Of a stretch of 64,000 nucleotides of DNA, positions 11,779-23,173 are shown piece by piece. The translations under genes were made by a program, and so were the position numbers. Below the pieces are notes generated by a model. That model was not told the origin of the DNA, ran no database searches, and saw only the letters and a list, made by a program, of their open reading frames with translations. Numbering within the stretch: the stretch's first letter is position 1; each line of letters opens with the position of its first letter. The stretch comes from Jacaranda mimosifolia (Eukaryota > Streptophyta > Magnoliopsida > Lamiales > Bignoniaceae). The stretch lies in the NCBI GenBank assembly GCA_018894105.1, contig CM032129.1:32443468-32507467 (forward strand). The letters run 5' to 3'.

Positions 11779-13260
11779 GAATGTAAATACCAGATTTATG
11801 AAGTATTAATTATTATATTATATGTACATTTCATACAAACTATATATTGAGATTCAAAATTGTGAATCAATCCCATTCTGGACCACTTCTCCTTTTACTA
11901 AAATGTGCACTTAGTAATAAAAATGTTTTGATGTTCATTGTACACATGCTTGGTCATAAATGAGTGACTAGCACCCATATAAATAAAGTTTCCAACAATT
12001 ACTTAAAATTGAAAAATTTGTGCCTACCCACACTCATAGCCCTATACTTTAGTAAGATATTAATGATCATTTATTGAACAAATAAGAAATCAAAAGTATA
12101 TCGACCTTTTTTAATAGGTTATTCTTCATAATTCTATCATGTTCGAAGTATGACAAAGTAGAATAAATTGAAATAATATTGACACGCTCATTACGAAAGC
12201 ATCACTAGCGCAATAGCATGATTTTTACTAGTGATTTAATTACTTTTATATTCATGAAAGGAACAAAAGAAAAGACGACTTTGTTGTTTCAACAACTTTT
12301 AATCTTTCATGGATATCTCATAAGATTTCAATTCAAATAAAGTTTTCATGAACATTTGAATTCAAATGTGATATGAAAATAGGCCTAAAAGGCGCAGAAT
12401 ACCCCTCAAAAACTTTATTTTTTGTACCATTTTATTCAGAGTTCGACCCGACACCCAACTCGCTTTGAAATTTGGGTTGTCTGATAAGACATATAGCAAC
12501 ATTATAGCCTTTCATGTTCGATTATCTGTATGAATTCATTTCAACACTACTCTATAAATACTTTCAATCATATGATTATAAAAATATATTCATTATTGTT
12601 ACTCTGTTCATCTTTTCTATTATTGACCTTTTGTTATGTCGATTTTATAAGATTTTTAAATGACTTTTTTAGATAAAACAAAACGATCTCATCTTATAAG
12701 ATTTCTAAGCAATCGATTCCCATAATTTCGATTCATCACTTCTCTTTAAATTGATAGCTAGGCAAATTAACTATTCCATTTATATACTTATTTATTTATT
12801 TATTATTTTTACCTTACTTTAGTCCGCTGGCATTCCATGCTGAAACTATATAAACAACGAGCATGGTCCCAGATCAATCATTCTGCAATTTGCATGAAAA
12901 TAAAGCCCCCTACTAAATACACTACTCTAACAACAAAGTACCACAAGGCCATGTTTGGCTACTTCAATGAGAAAGACTACTCATCTTTGCCCCATTCCTT
13001 TATATTACTCAACCAAAGATTAGATCCCAAACACGAGATGGTTATGTCTTTGCCTTATAAGCAGGAAGCGACCACTTTGAATCCTTTATTCCATCTCCTA
13101 TTCAAACCCGCTATACTTATGCCGAGTGTATCTAATTCTCAATCAATTATTTTTATAAGAAAATATTTAATAAACATATCATTTATTCATTAAATGGAAT
13201 AGGAGATGGAATAGGGAATGAAATAAAGAATTTAAATAGAGGAAAAACTATTAGAAAAAT
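11779..13260. other. Intergenic, nothing firm
   Basis: AT-rich. An open frame of 118 codons at 12837-13193 has no recognisable domain and overlaps MITE-like inverted sequence, so I do not call it a gene. Confidence 0.4.
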
Positions 13261-13440
13261 CGGTTTAGATCGTTTATTTCAATTTATGTTTCATCTCCTA
13301 TTCTATTTTATGAATATATGACACGTGTAATAAATATTTTCTTACAAAAATAATTAATCGAGATTCAGATACATTTGACATATATATATCAAGTTGGAAT
13401 AGAAGATGAAATACGGAATGGAATAAAAGATCCAAAATGC
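13261..13440. mobile_element. 180-bp foldback MITE (reference copy of a family in this window)
   Basis: Long imperfect inverted repeats: left arm GATCGTTTATTTCAATTTAT..., right arm ending GGAATAAAAGATCCAAAATG. It defines a family with copies near 28461-28625, 30976-31150 and 40288-40433, and one copy split between 42601 and 61910. Confidence 0.65.
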
Positions 13441-13825
13441 AGAAAAATAGGTGCATAATTAGTGGTAAGCCCTCATTTTCATTTGGAGAAGAGAGGAAAT
13501 TTTTATAAGCTAAAACGTACATATTCTCTCCCCATTTTTTCTGCAATTTACCAATTGCATTAGGCCTACCATCAATATGCTTTCTTTCATAAAAATATAA
13601 CTAGATTGAGAGTGGGTAATAAATTATCAAGTGGGAAAAATCAATGTGAATGCTAAAATTGATAATGGGGAATGGGATAGGCCTTAGAGCCAAACTTGAT
13701 TAATTTTTTTGTGAAAGGATAAGTACCATTTCCTACCACTAGAAGAAGTGTGGACCTTGAGAGTGCCTTCTCATCACATGAGATGACACCAAAAGCTACA
13801 CTTTCACTTGAATTACTTGTGCAAC

Positions 13826-13826
<1 letters not shown>

Positions 13827-13923
<97 letters not shown>

Positions 13924-13924
13924 T
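13827..13924. repeat. (TTA)n microsatellite, about 32 units
   Basis: Nearly perfect TTA/ATT trinucleotide run of about 98 bp. It produces a spurious poly-isoleucine frame. Confidence 0.95.
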
Positions 13925-13984
13925 ATTTGTGTGGTATAAGATAATATTTATCAAATGCAAATTATGGCGTACTTATACATAGAA

Positions 13985-14470
13985 AATACATTGGATGTCT
14001 ACATCAGTTGTTTATACTTGATGTTTGACATCCGAAGGTTCACTATAATGTTACCAGCTTATATATGGACCCATCTACGATATGGTACTATCACCATTTA
14101 ATCATTTATATATGATGGTTGATGCCAAACGATCAGTACAATATTACCAGCATGTGGACCCACTAGTAATATGGTACTAGTAATATTATTTAATTATTCA
14201 TACTTGTTGTTCGACATCAGAAGAATTATTGTAATGTTACCTGCTGATGAACCCATCAATATTATGATACTATCATCGTTTAATTATTCATGCCCATGTT
14301 CGATATTGAACGATCTCCATTATATTATTAGCATATATATTTATTAATAATACGATACTATCATTATTTAATTATATTTTAACACGTGATAGTTTGATAC
14401 TAAATGATCACTATAATATTACCACAAAATGGGCCCATCTATAATATGGTACCAATATCATCATTAAATT
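13985..14470. repeat. Degenerate tandem repeat, about 91-bp unit, about five copies
   Basis: The phrase GGTACTATCACCATTTAAT recurs in diverged form at about 14084, 14173, 14268, 14354 and 14448 (spacings 89, 95, 86, 94). Each is preceded by a version of CACTATAATGTTACCAGC and a 'GGACCCATC' phrase. Probably an old minisatellite or satellite remnant. Confidence 0.65.
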
Positions 14471-15642
14471 CTGAAACATCCACATAGATAAGAATCAAGA
14501 ATCACGTTCACTATGGATCCTATCTTCAATGATTTCCAGACAGAATAATGAAGGGGATTGGTGCACCAAGGCACATGGGAAATTACTCTTGTGGTCTGAT
14601 AATTTTCTCCATAGTTTGTGAGAGTACAACGAAGTAATAATTAGACAATGCCACATTTTTAAAGCCACTCCCTATTAATTGAACCTACTCCCCCCCCCCC
14701 CCCCCCCCAAAAAAAAGAAAGTGAAATACAACATTTTTTTTTTATTTAATTTCAAAAGATGATCATGGTTAGTTCCCCAACTATTCTTCGTGGAGTTCAA
14801 ATTTATGATTGATCTGTTTATGAAAATAAATGCCTACCGTTACATTAACCATTCACCTTCAATTAAATTATGACATCTTCGTTATGAGTAGCTTAAAATT
14901 AATTGTCACATAATAATGACTTGATTAGAATATTCGTCGTTTTTTCAATAGGATGACTTCACGTTTTGTTAATAAGTTAATTAAGGACCACAAATTAAAT
15001 GGATCAAGGACCATTTTGTTAGGACCACAAACCTCAAAATCGATATGTGGTCATTGGCTACTCCAAGATTATGTGTGAATTATTCATATGGAATTAAGTT
15101 TGGACCATGAGTTTTATTTAAAAAGAAATATTATTCTTAAATGATAAAAATTTATACTTTATTTTTTTAATGTTTCTTTTTTCTTTTCCCTATTTTGTTA
15201 TCAAAATTCAATATCCAAACATGGGATTATTGTTTGCATAACTATTTATAGGCTAATTTGGGGGTGTGGTGGTCACAAATATGTGAAATGTTATTATCAA
15301 CTTACTTAAGGGGGAAAAAGATAAGTTAAAAAAAAGGAACAAGTGTCACGTTTTAAGTGTCTTGAAGATTTGATGAAGTGGAAATGTAATTAATTGGCTG
15401 TCTTGGCTTTAGAGAAGAGAAAAGGCTTTTTGGTTCACAAGTTTCATGGTCTAATGCAGCCCCTTTTTCTGAATGGACGTGGTTGGCTTCTTGCATGATA
15501 GGCTCACATGCATACACCTTGGTGTGTATGTACATGGGGAGAGGGAGAATCCTGCAATTTTTAGAAACTTTTATTTTTAGTAAAGAGTCTTTGCATGTGG
15601 TTATTGTGGCCTCTTCTCTCGGAGTTATTTCCATCATTTAGA
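14471..15642. other. Intergenic with a 19-bp poly-C tract
   Basis: C19 at 14690-14708 followed directly by A-rich sequence. A 94-codon open frame on the minus strand at 15353-15637 has no recognised domain. No gene called. Confidence 0.4.
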
Positions 15643-16060
15643 TAGAGATGCAAAAAAGTTGAGTCAAGTCGAGTTTTTATCTTTTTTTTTTATTTTTTTT
15701 TATTGCAGTTTGTGCTTGACGAGCTTAGACGACTAAGGTTTGAGCTCGGCTCGTTTCATTTTGGCTTGAATTTGTGATCAAGTCAGTAGGCTCACGTTAG
15801 AACTTGAGCTAGAAAAGATTAGTTATTTTACAAAAATTTATGTTTTACAATTTTATAATCAATTAAATCTACAATTTTAAATTAATTATACAAAATTAAA
15901 ACATTAATATATCATTATAATTTGTATATATAAATACTTTATAGAAAAATAGGCGTACTAATCTACAAACAAGAATTATTTGGTTCAAACTCGATTGAAA
16001 ATCTATACAAACTTGACTTGAGCTTGAGTCAAGAGGTCGGGCTTGATTCGTTAATCTCCA
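15643..16060. mobile_element. Eroded GAGCTCGA-family element
   Basis: Starts TAGAGATGCAAAAAAGTTGAGTC, similar to the start of the element at 33354, and contains GAGCTCGGCTCG and TTGAGCTTGAGTC words. The right end, TTCGTTAATCTCCA, is a decayed form of the TTTACACCCCTA terminus. No target duplication is visible. Confidence 0.4.
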
Positions 16061-16476
16061 TTCACAAGCTCTAATTCTAAATCTAGAATACATCTAAAAT
16101 ATAGATCAATTCTCGATTTAGCTGCAAGTCCCTCAATTTCACTTGCACAAATTAGCCTATCATATTACTCGTTGATCAATAGACAACTCAGTGCCCTCTT
16201 CCTTCGATCGACTGGGGTTATCCTGCTGAGTTCCTTAAAAACAATTGTTAGACAAATCTAAATATTCTCTATCTATTCACTTGTATCGAAAATGAATATA
16301 TTCAAAATTATAATCAATTAGTAATTAATCCATGCTCATAATTGCCTCACCCCTTCAATTTCATATTTCTATTCTTCCCTTCCATTTTCGTGTACGTGGG
16401 GCATGACTCCAGTAGTCCATACATTATATATCCTTTCATTTATTCTACTAATTAAACAACATCTATTACGACTTGT
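16061..16476. other. Intergenic, nothing recognised
   Basis: Spacer left of the plastid insertion. The sequence immediately before 16477 may include more diverged plastid DNA, but I cannot show it. Confidence 0.4.
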
Positions 16477-16548
16477 AATCGCTCCTGAAAAGGAATTTAT
16501 TGATTCTCTCCCAATTGATTGGACCGTAGGTGCGATGATTTACTTCAC

Positions 16549-16583
16549 GGGCGAGGTCTCTGGTTCAAGTCCAGGATGGCCCA
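16549..16583 (+). pseudogene. trnI-GAU 3' exon (plastid-derived fragment)
   Basis: 35 bp beginning GGGCGAGGTCTCTGG and ending CCAGGATGGCCCA, containing the T-arm GGTTCAAGTCC and the 3' acceptor strand. The 5' exon and most of the intron are absent, so no tRNA can form. Confidence 0.88.
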
Positions 16584-16646
16584 GCTGCGCCAGAGAAAAG
16601 AATAGAAGAAGCATCTGACTACTTTATGCATGTTCCACTTGACTCA

Positions 16647-16684
16647 GGGGATATAGCTCAATTGGTAGAGCTCCGCTCTTACAA
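16647..16684 (+). pseudogene. trnA-UGC 5' exon (plastid-derived fragment), anticodon mutated
   Basis: GGGGATATAGCTCAATTGG... matches the plastid tRNA-Ala 5' half. The anticodon TGC at 16680-16682 reads TAC, and D-loop CAG is CAA. The 3' exon is missing. Confidence 0.88.
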
Positions 16685-16725
16685 TTGGATCGTTGCGATT
16701 ACGAGTTGGATGTCTAATTGTCCAG

Positions 16726-17805
16726 ATTTCCCTAGCATGAGCTAGCTTTTTTCTAAATGCACAAAAACTCCAAAATTTGAAGACAAAATTCGACAAGAAA
16801 ACAGCTCAAAATAGACTGATCAACCTCTCCTTTTTCTGTTGCAATCCAGATTCTTTGTCTTGAGCTCACAATATACTTCTTCCACCTGCAACACTGGCTA
16901 TCAGTCTAAAAAACTGGAAAATTTCAACAGTACTTTTCTAGTTGAACATTAGGAAAAAGAGCAGAAAACCAGGGAAAATGTTAAGACAATTAAAGAGGAT
17001 GGACAAAATTCAGTGCCATAACTTTCCATGGAAAATTATCAGAACTTCACATATAGTGCAAAGAAATCAATCAAAAAAAAGTCGGCCGCATGGGAATATC
17101 GGATGCATATCCATAGAAAGTGAGAGATGTAGAGATAGAGGGCGGTTGGAAATATGGCGGGAATCCACTTGAGACATATATGGTTCTGATTGCCTCTTGC
17201 AACATTAACAAGTATACCAACAGCGCCTGAACCTGGTTTGTCCTTTTACTACAGGAAAAAAACAAAAAGAGTTGAACCTGAAAGTGAGTTTTTATCATTA
17301 GAATAATTCTATATATGTTTAGATCGGATCAATATATGATTCTTGCACATTCTTGAGGAGCTCTAGTTTTGGCCTTATATTGCGTTTTGTATAATCCTAA
17401 GCCAACGTATAATTATATTAGTCGTGAGAATCCCAATTCTCTATATTGGTCCACTTTCCAGATTTTGAAATGAAAACACCAACTCAATCCTCCCTCATAT
17501 CTTGTCCTTGAAAGGCATACTATGGCGATGGAGCATCCATCATCTCCACCAAATCTTTTATCTCTCAAGTTCATCTAATTGAATCTTCTGCCTCAGACAG
17601 ATTTCACGTTGTCTGCCACTTGAGTTTCCGTATTCATTCAATACATGAAAATATTCCCCTTCTTAACCCTTTTTTAAATCTTTTCTAGTAGCCCACTTAA
17701 TGAGATATTAACTGCGTAATCCTTCCTAATCAGTTCAGGCATATTGGAAAAGGCAACTGTCTTTAAACAGAAAGCTGGAATAATGCCATCTGCCATAGCC
17801 CTTGT
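16726..17805. other. Upstream region of the KAT-like channel gene
   Basis: No gene recognised. A minus-strand frame at 17071-17298 is not supported by a domain. About 80 bp around 17560-17600 (TATCTCTCAAGTTCATCTAA, CTTCTGCCTCAGACA) resemble 23905-23950, downstream of the channel gene. Confidence 0.4.
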
Positions 17806-17814
17806 TATATATAA
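17806..17814 (+). promoter_or_regulatory. Candidate TATA box of the KAT-like gene
   Basis: TATATATAA lies 58 bp before the ATG at 17872. Plausible spacing for a short 5' UTR, but no transcript evidence. Confidence 0.4.
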
Positions 17815-17871
17815 GCTTCCTTTTGAACTTACAACCAGCAAAGGTTCAAACAGACTACTATAATCTCCCAA

Positions 17872-20800
17872 ATGTCTTTTACTTGTTCGAGAAAAAACTT
17901 TCTAAGCCGTTTCTGCATAGAAGAGTTTGACATGAGCAGAGGAATCCACAGTGGCTTCTTCTCTAGTGACCTTCTTCCATCCTTAGGGGCTAAAACCAAC
18001 CGATCAACAAAACTTCGAAGACACATAGTTTCCCCATTTGATCCACGTTATAGGTGATGACCTATATAGCCTCAGCTATTCTTAACCTGAGAGTATTATA
18101 TAGAAGCCACTGATTCTGATTTTTCTCTATATTATTTCAGGGCTTGGGAGATGTTTCTTGTTCTCCTGGTCATCTATTCGGCCTGGATTTCGCCTTTTGA
18201 GTTTGCATTTCTAACTTACAAGCATGATGTCCTCTTCATCTTTGACAACATTGTCAACAGCTTCTTTGCTGTTGACATTGTTCTTACATTCTTTGTGGCG
18301 TATATTGATAGCCACTCGTATCTATTAATTGATGATCCCAAAAGAATAGCAGTAAGGTAATATTCCAATCCCACAACTTTTGAAGTAGCCCAAGAAATAT
18401 ATTTCTCTTCATATAAAATTGGACTGACTTAAACTTCAACAGGTATCTGTCATCCTGGTTTGCCTTTGATGTCTGCTCAACGATACCGTTTCAATTTCTA
18501 AGAGTAATTTTCACTGATCACAATGGTGGGCTTGGCTTTAAATTGCTAAGTATGCTAAGACTTTGGCGCCTCAGACGAGTCAGCTATCTGTTTGCACGGT
18601 CCGTAAAGTTTTATGGTTCCTTCAAAACCTCCCAACATGTTTTTCTATTCTGACTACTTCTTCCCTTTCAGGCTTGAGAAGGATATCCGGTTCAACTATT
18701 TTTGGACTCGCTGCACAAAACTGATATCTGTAAGTTCCAAATGTTAACTCTCATGTTTCTATGTCTATGCATTGATAATCAAGTTATGCAATGCAATTTC
18801 TCTCGTTCCAATTCAGGTAACTCTGTTTGCTGTACATTGTGCCGGCTGCTTCAACTATTTGATTGCAGACAGATATCCGGACCCAAAACGAACCTGGATT
18901 GGTGCCGTCTATCCAAATTTCAAACAAATGAGACTTTGGGACAAATATGTTGCTGCATTGTATTGGTCGATAGTAACACTAACTACGACCGGTTATGGGG
19001 ACTTGCACGCAGAAAATCCAAGAGAGATGCTCTTTGATATCTTCTACATGCTATTCAACCTTGGATTAACATCTTATCTCATAGGAAACATGACAAATCT
19101 TGTGGTTCACTGGACCTGCCGCACCAGCAACTTTGTATGCTCTCTCTTTCTCTACAGTTTGGAAGTTACTTGAACATTTTGTTGATATTTGAGAAATTTG
19201 TTTTGATGCTGCAGAGGGATACCGTTACAGCTGCTTCAGAATTCGTGAAAAGGAACCGTTTGCCTTCGGATATTCAAGATCAAATATTGTCCCATATATG
19301 TCTGAATTTCAAAACAGAAGGATTGAAGCAGAAAGAGACCCTGAGTGGATTGCCGAAGGCCATTCGTTCCAGCATTATGCATTATCTATTCTGCCCTATT
19401 GTTCAAAATGTCCATCTCTTCCATGGGGTTTCCCAGGACTTCCTTTTCCAGCTGGTATTTTTCTGTCTCTCTATTGCTATGATCATAGTTACTTAATACT
19501 CCCTTCTACTTTGCGGTACTTTTACGAATTGGTACTCGAATTGATACTCTAAAATATGCGAATTGGATTATTGAAAGTAAAAAAATGATACATAAAAATT
19601 TTTAATTAAAATTTATTAGTATACCATATTTTCTTATCCTTTTTAATATGTTTTATAAAATTCTCATATTCATAAAATAAAAAAGTGAAAAGGTATTATA
19701 ATAGTAATAATATAAATTTATATATGTTCTTTTTTGGCATAGCTGATGAAAATCATTTAATAATAATTTAATTTTAGAACGCAAAAAGTTTGACTACTTA
19801 GAGGAATCAATGAAAGGTAAATGAAAAAAGAAACGAATAAATAGGAAGATGAAAAGAGTGAGACAAAGTAGGCAGAAATAAATTAGAAGTACCTAGAAAA
19901 ATGAGAGATGATGCAAATAGACAAAGCATCAATCAGAAGTATTTTGAAAATGAAAAACAGACGAAAAAATAAATGCAAGTAAACCATGCTCTTCACCCAA
20001 AATTTTAATGCAAGACTTTCTATATCACAAAACCTTATCTGTATATACGTACATCCACATGTTTTCTCTCATTCAACTTAATCTATCAATATGGTATTTG
20101 ACATTGATATCAAATTTATGTGGATAGCTCTGTTTAAATTTTATACAAATCTTTATATGATTTTCTAAATTGTTTAAAAATTTTACATTGAGAGTGTACC
20201 AAGTAAAGTACTAAGTAAATTATATAAGCGTATTGCGTACTGACTAAGCCTACCTCAGCATACCATATTTTAGTAAAGTAACGTACTGCGTATCCGTATC
20301 CGTACCACGTACCATAGAGTACTGCATTATTCGTAACCATGGCTCTGATCACAATGCATTCTTGGAATTAAAAGATAGGCAAGAATTTTTAGTTCATTCC
20401 ATGTCCTTTTGGAAGGTGACAGAAATGGAAGCTGAGTATTATCCGCCCAGAGAGGACTTGATTCAGGAAAATGAGGCTTCAACAGACGCATATGTATTGG
20501 TCTCGGGAGCAGTGGTAAGTAAGTCGCCTACTCTCAGATCAACATATGAAAATCTTTCAACATTTTTGCATCTAAGTTTCTCTTGCCAAAACAATTGTTG
20601 GCAGGAATTTGTCGCGAAGGTTAATGGGGATGATCGAGTAAGACTTTCTACATAGATACAGTTTCATAAATAGAACTAAAGGACTATTAGTTTATGAGGC
20701 GGTTTTTTCCTATATTTATGCAGATCGTTGGAAAGGCTTCTGCAGGGGAAATGTTTGGAGAAATAAGCGTTCTATGTGGAAAGCCTCAGCCGTTTGGCGT

Positions 20801-21819
20801 TCGAACGACTGAAGTTTCTCAAATACTGCGGTTGAATAAGACCACATTTCTGAACATTCTTCGAGCAAATCCAGAAGATGAACGCAGGGTTATGAACAAT
20901 CTTTCCCAGGTAAATCAGCAGGAAGTTTCTGTTTTATTTTCAGATATCTTTTCTTTATGTAAACTCAAAGCTGAATAGTTAACCATTTCTGGTTTGAAGA
21001 AAATGAAAGTACTGAGAAGTTTCGACATTGAGGGCCAACAGGATCCAAGTCTTGTACTCAAAAATTGGCTTGATGGGGACTTTGATAGTCAACTGACACA
21101 TGAATCAACTGTAGATATTCCCAATTCAAGATTTATTGCAACCAACGAATCAAGAAGTGAAATTGATGCAAATTCGTCTGCTGATGATGGCAACAGATCT
21201 CTTCACATCAGTGTCCGCCAGGGGCATCTTGAAATGGTCAGGACTTTGCTGGAAAAGGGACCTGCAAACTTGTACAAATCAAATACCGGGACGCCAAAAG
21301 GGCAAGCAGAATATCATGCAAACGAAGGCATATATGACCTCATGCTGAACTACGAAAACGAAAAGAAATCAGATGGAGCCACAAATTCTGGCACCAATTG
21401 TTATAGGAAAAATGGATACGCCGGCTCAAGCAGGTCTAACGTAGAAGCAACAAAGTTAGAGAAGAGAGTCACCATTCACATGAATTTTCAAGAGCACAAA
21501 GTTCCCAGAAAGAAGCTAATAATTCTACCTGATTCGCTCGAAGAGCTACTCACAGTAGCAGGTATGCACGGTTTGAACTTCAGATACAAAATGATAGGAC
21601 TAAAAAATTTGTTAAAGCAAAAACATAACATTTTCTGTAATGATGTATTTGATCATCTCCTCGTGTGATATTGCAGGTCAAATATTTGAAGTCGATAGCC
21701 TTACAAGAGTAGTAAATGCGGAGAACGCAGAAATAGATGACCTGAGTGTTATACGAGATGGGGATCATTTGTTTCTCTTCCCAAGTCCAAGGCTGTCTGA
21801 AGGTATATATAGAGTGTAA
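17872..21819 (+). CDS. Shaker-type inward-rectifier K+ channel, KAT1/KAT2-like
   Basis: Plasma-membrane voltage-gated channel for K+ uptake, known in this family from guard cells and phloem. Eleven exons with GT..AG borders: 17872-18053, 18141-18356, 18443-18598, 18672-18729, 18817-19134, 19215-19454, 20416-20514, 20605-20637, 20724-20909, 21000-21561, 21677-21819; 2193 nt, 730 aa, open throughout. The start context [18 protein letters not shown] matches KAT N-termini. S1 is about residues 65-85. S4 is arginine-rich ([13 protein letters not shown]). The pore TTTGYGD has GYGD at 263-266. S6 and a C-linker follow, then a cyclic-nucleotide-binding fold ([11 protein letters not shown] to [17 protein letters not shown]). 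An ankyrin-like scrap ([20 protein letters not shown]) lies near 567-586, and a KHA domain (about 650-725) closes the protein. AKT-type channels have a full ankyrin domain; its absence and overall similarity favour KAT. Intron 6 is unusually long (961 bp). KAT1 versus KAT2 orthology is not decided. Confidence 0.93.
19490..20345. mobile_element. Probable insertion in intron 6 of the KAT-like gene
   Basis: Intron 6 is about ten times longer than the other introns. Near both ends it carries GGTAC/GTACC/CGAATTGGTACTC-type words in opposite orientation (GGTACTTTTACGAATTGGTAC at about 19515, GTATCCGTACCACGTACC at about 20296), suggesting terminal inverted repeats of a non-autonomous element. Exact ends and target duplication not resolved. 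Confidence 0.35.
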
Positions 21820-22298
21820 TATGAGAATATGAGCTCGCAAATAGCAGAGACTATAAAATATGAAAATGCATAAAGCTGGGAAATTGAGAACTAGCAATAG
21901 TATACTGATATTCTAACAACGTCAAAAACCAATCCATCCAAACATAGATTTTCTCTGATTGTATGAATCGGCAGAGCAGTTGTTGTTAGAAAAAATGGGA
22001 ATGAGCAGAATCAGTTGAAAAGGACTTGGCGAGCATGATCAATATATATCCTTCTCAGAAAATCTTTAAAGTGCATGATTTTCTTTTGCATGATATACTG
22101 TATATATATATATACATATCATATAGATACGCATAGGTGTGCTTGAAGTTCGAGTCCGACCTCATACAGAAAGGTGTGAGGACGATGTTATTGGATCAGT
22201 TGACCACTCGATTGATACATGATATACTTGAAATTAACTTAAACAACTTGAGAGTTATTTACATTTTGATATAAGAGATGAAATACTCTTTGGAATAT
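21820..22298. other. 3' flank of the KAT-like gene
   Basis: Probably holds the 3' UTR, with AT-rich stretches near 22098-22120. A SINE-like scrap with a B-box-like GAAGTTCGAGTCCGACC lies at about 22145-22165. Confidence 0.4.
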
Positions 22299-22301
22299 AT
22301 A

Positions 22302-23170
22302 GGGCATGTTTGATATGGGCTAATAGTCCAAACTTCAATCTCACCTAATTGTATGTTTGATAGAGAAGATAAACATAGGGGGGCGGCCCACATTTAGTAC
22401 ACAGCTCGGCACTGTGTACGTGAATAGCCGTGCTCCAGTAGCAGGGCAAGGGGTGCTTGCCAATCTGGTGAATAGTCGTGATGGGATTAATTGTCATTGT
22501 TGTCCCCAATTTCTAAAGCATTTTTTATACATTTGCCCTCGGTTAATTAATGATATGCACGCCCCTCTTTCCTCCCCAAATATGCACATGCGATAATTAT
22601 GGTGGGGTCTAATTTATATATATTCTTAATTTTTAATTTTTTAATTTTTATGTATATAATATTAGAATTATTTTATATGATACAATTCTTTTAAAGAATT
22701 TTTTATGTGGTTTTTATTTATTTATTAAAATTATGTTGATCAATTAAAAAAGAATGTTAGATGAAATTAATTATAAAAATATAATTAACAATTTCGTATC
22801 TAAAAAAAAGTTAGAGAATAATGTGCTAGATAATAATATTTTTAATTCATATTCTTAATTTTTAAATTTTTTTATAATTAGTAATTTTGTATCTCAAAAA
22901 AGTTAGAGAATAATGTGTAGATAATAATATTTTTAATTCATATTCTTAATTTTTAAATTTTTTAGTTTCCATGTATATAATATTAAAATTATTTAAAATA
23001 ATATAATTTTTTAAAAGAATTTTTTATGTGGTTTTTTTTATTACATTACATTAATAGGGACAAATATAAAAAAACAATATTAGTAATGAGTATCAAACAC
23101 ATCACATGAGATTATTGAAAATTCAAATGGTGCTTAATGTATATCTCAATCTCTCATATCAAACAGACTC
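22302..23170. mobile_element. TIR element, 869 bp, GGGCATGTTTGATATG ends
   Basis: Left end GGGCATGTTTGATATGGGC; right end CTCATATCAAACAGACTC is its imperfect inverse. ATA flanks both sides (22299-22301 and 23171-23173). The interior contains a GC-richer patch (22375-22480) and two direct copies of a TTTTTAATTCATATTCTTAA phrase (about 22838 and 22930). Non-autonomous. Confidence 0.5.
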
Positions 23171-23173
23171 ATA

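Larger units (their letters stand above)
16477..16725 (+). other. Nuclear plastid DNA insertion (NUPT): trnI-GAU intron end to trnA-UGC intron start
   Basis: About 250 bp are colinear with the plastid inverted-repeat rRNA operon: end of the trnI-GAU group II intron, trnI 3' exon (16549-16583), the short trnI-trnA spacer, trnA-UGC 5' exon (16647-16684) and about 40 bp of its intron, stopping abruptly after TCTAATTGTCCAG. Compared with the conserved plastid sequence as I know it, changes are mostly G to A or C to T (for example GCAATTGGGTCG reads ACAATTGGATCG), the usual decay of methylated nuclear copies. Neither tRNA is complete, so these are not functional genes. Confidence 0.9.

Noticed and set aside
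12837..13193. 118-codon open frame
   Set aside because: No recognisable domain or promoter; contains MITE-type inverted sequence and AT-rich codons.
13750..13944. Poly-isoleucine open frame
   Set aside because: Produced by the (TTA)n microsatellite.
15353..15637. 94-codon minus-strand frame
   Set aside because: No domain, no splice or promoter support; length is within chance expectation for this window.
16549..16684. tRNA-Ile and tRNA-Ala genes
   Set aside because: Only one exon of each split plastid tRNA gene is present and the trnA anticodon is mutated. They belong to a plastid DNA insertion.
17071..17298. Minus-strand frame upstream of the channel gene, with a possible exon reading GSGAVGILVNVARGNQNH
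   Set aside because: Looked exon-like because of a pyrimidine-rich acceptor, but I could not match it to any family and no adjoining exon was found.
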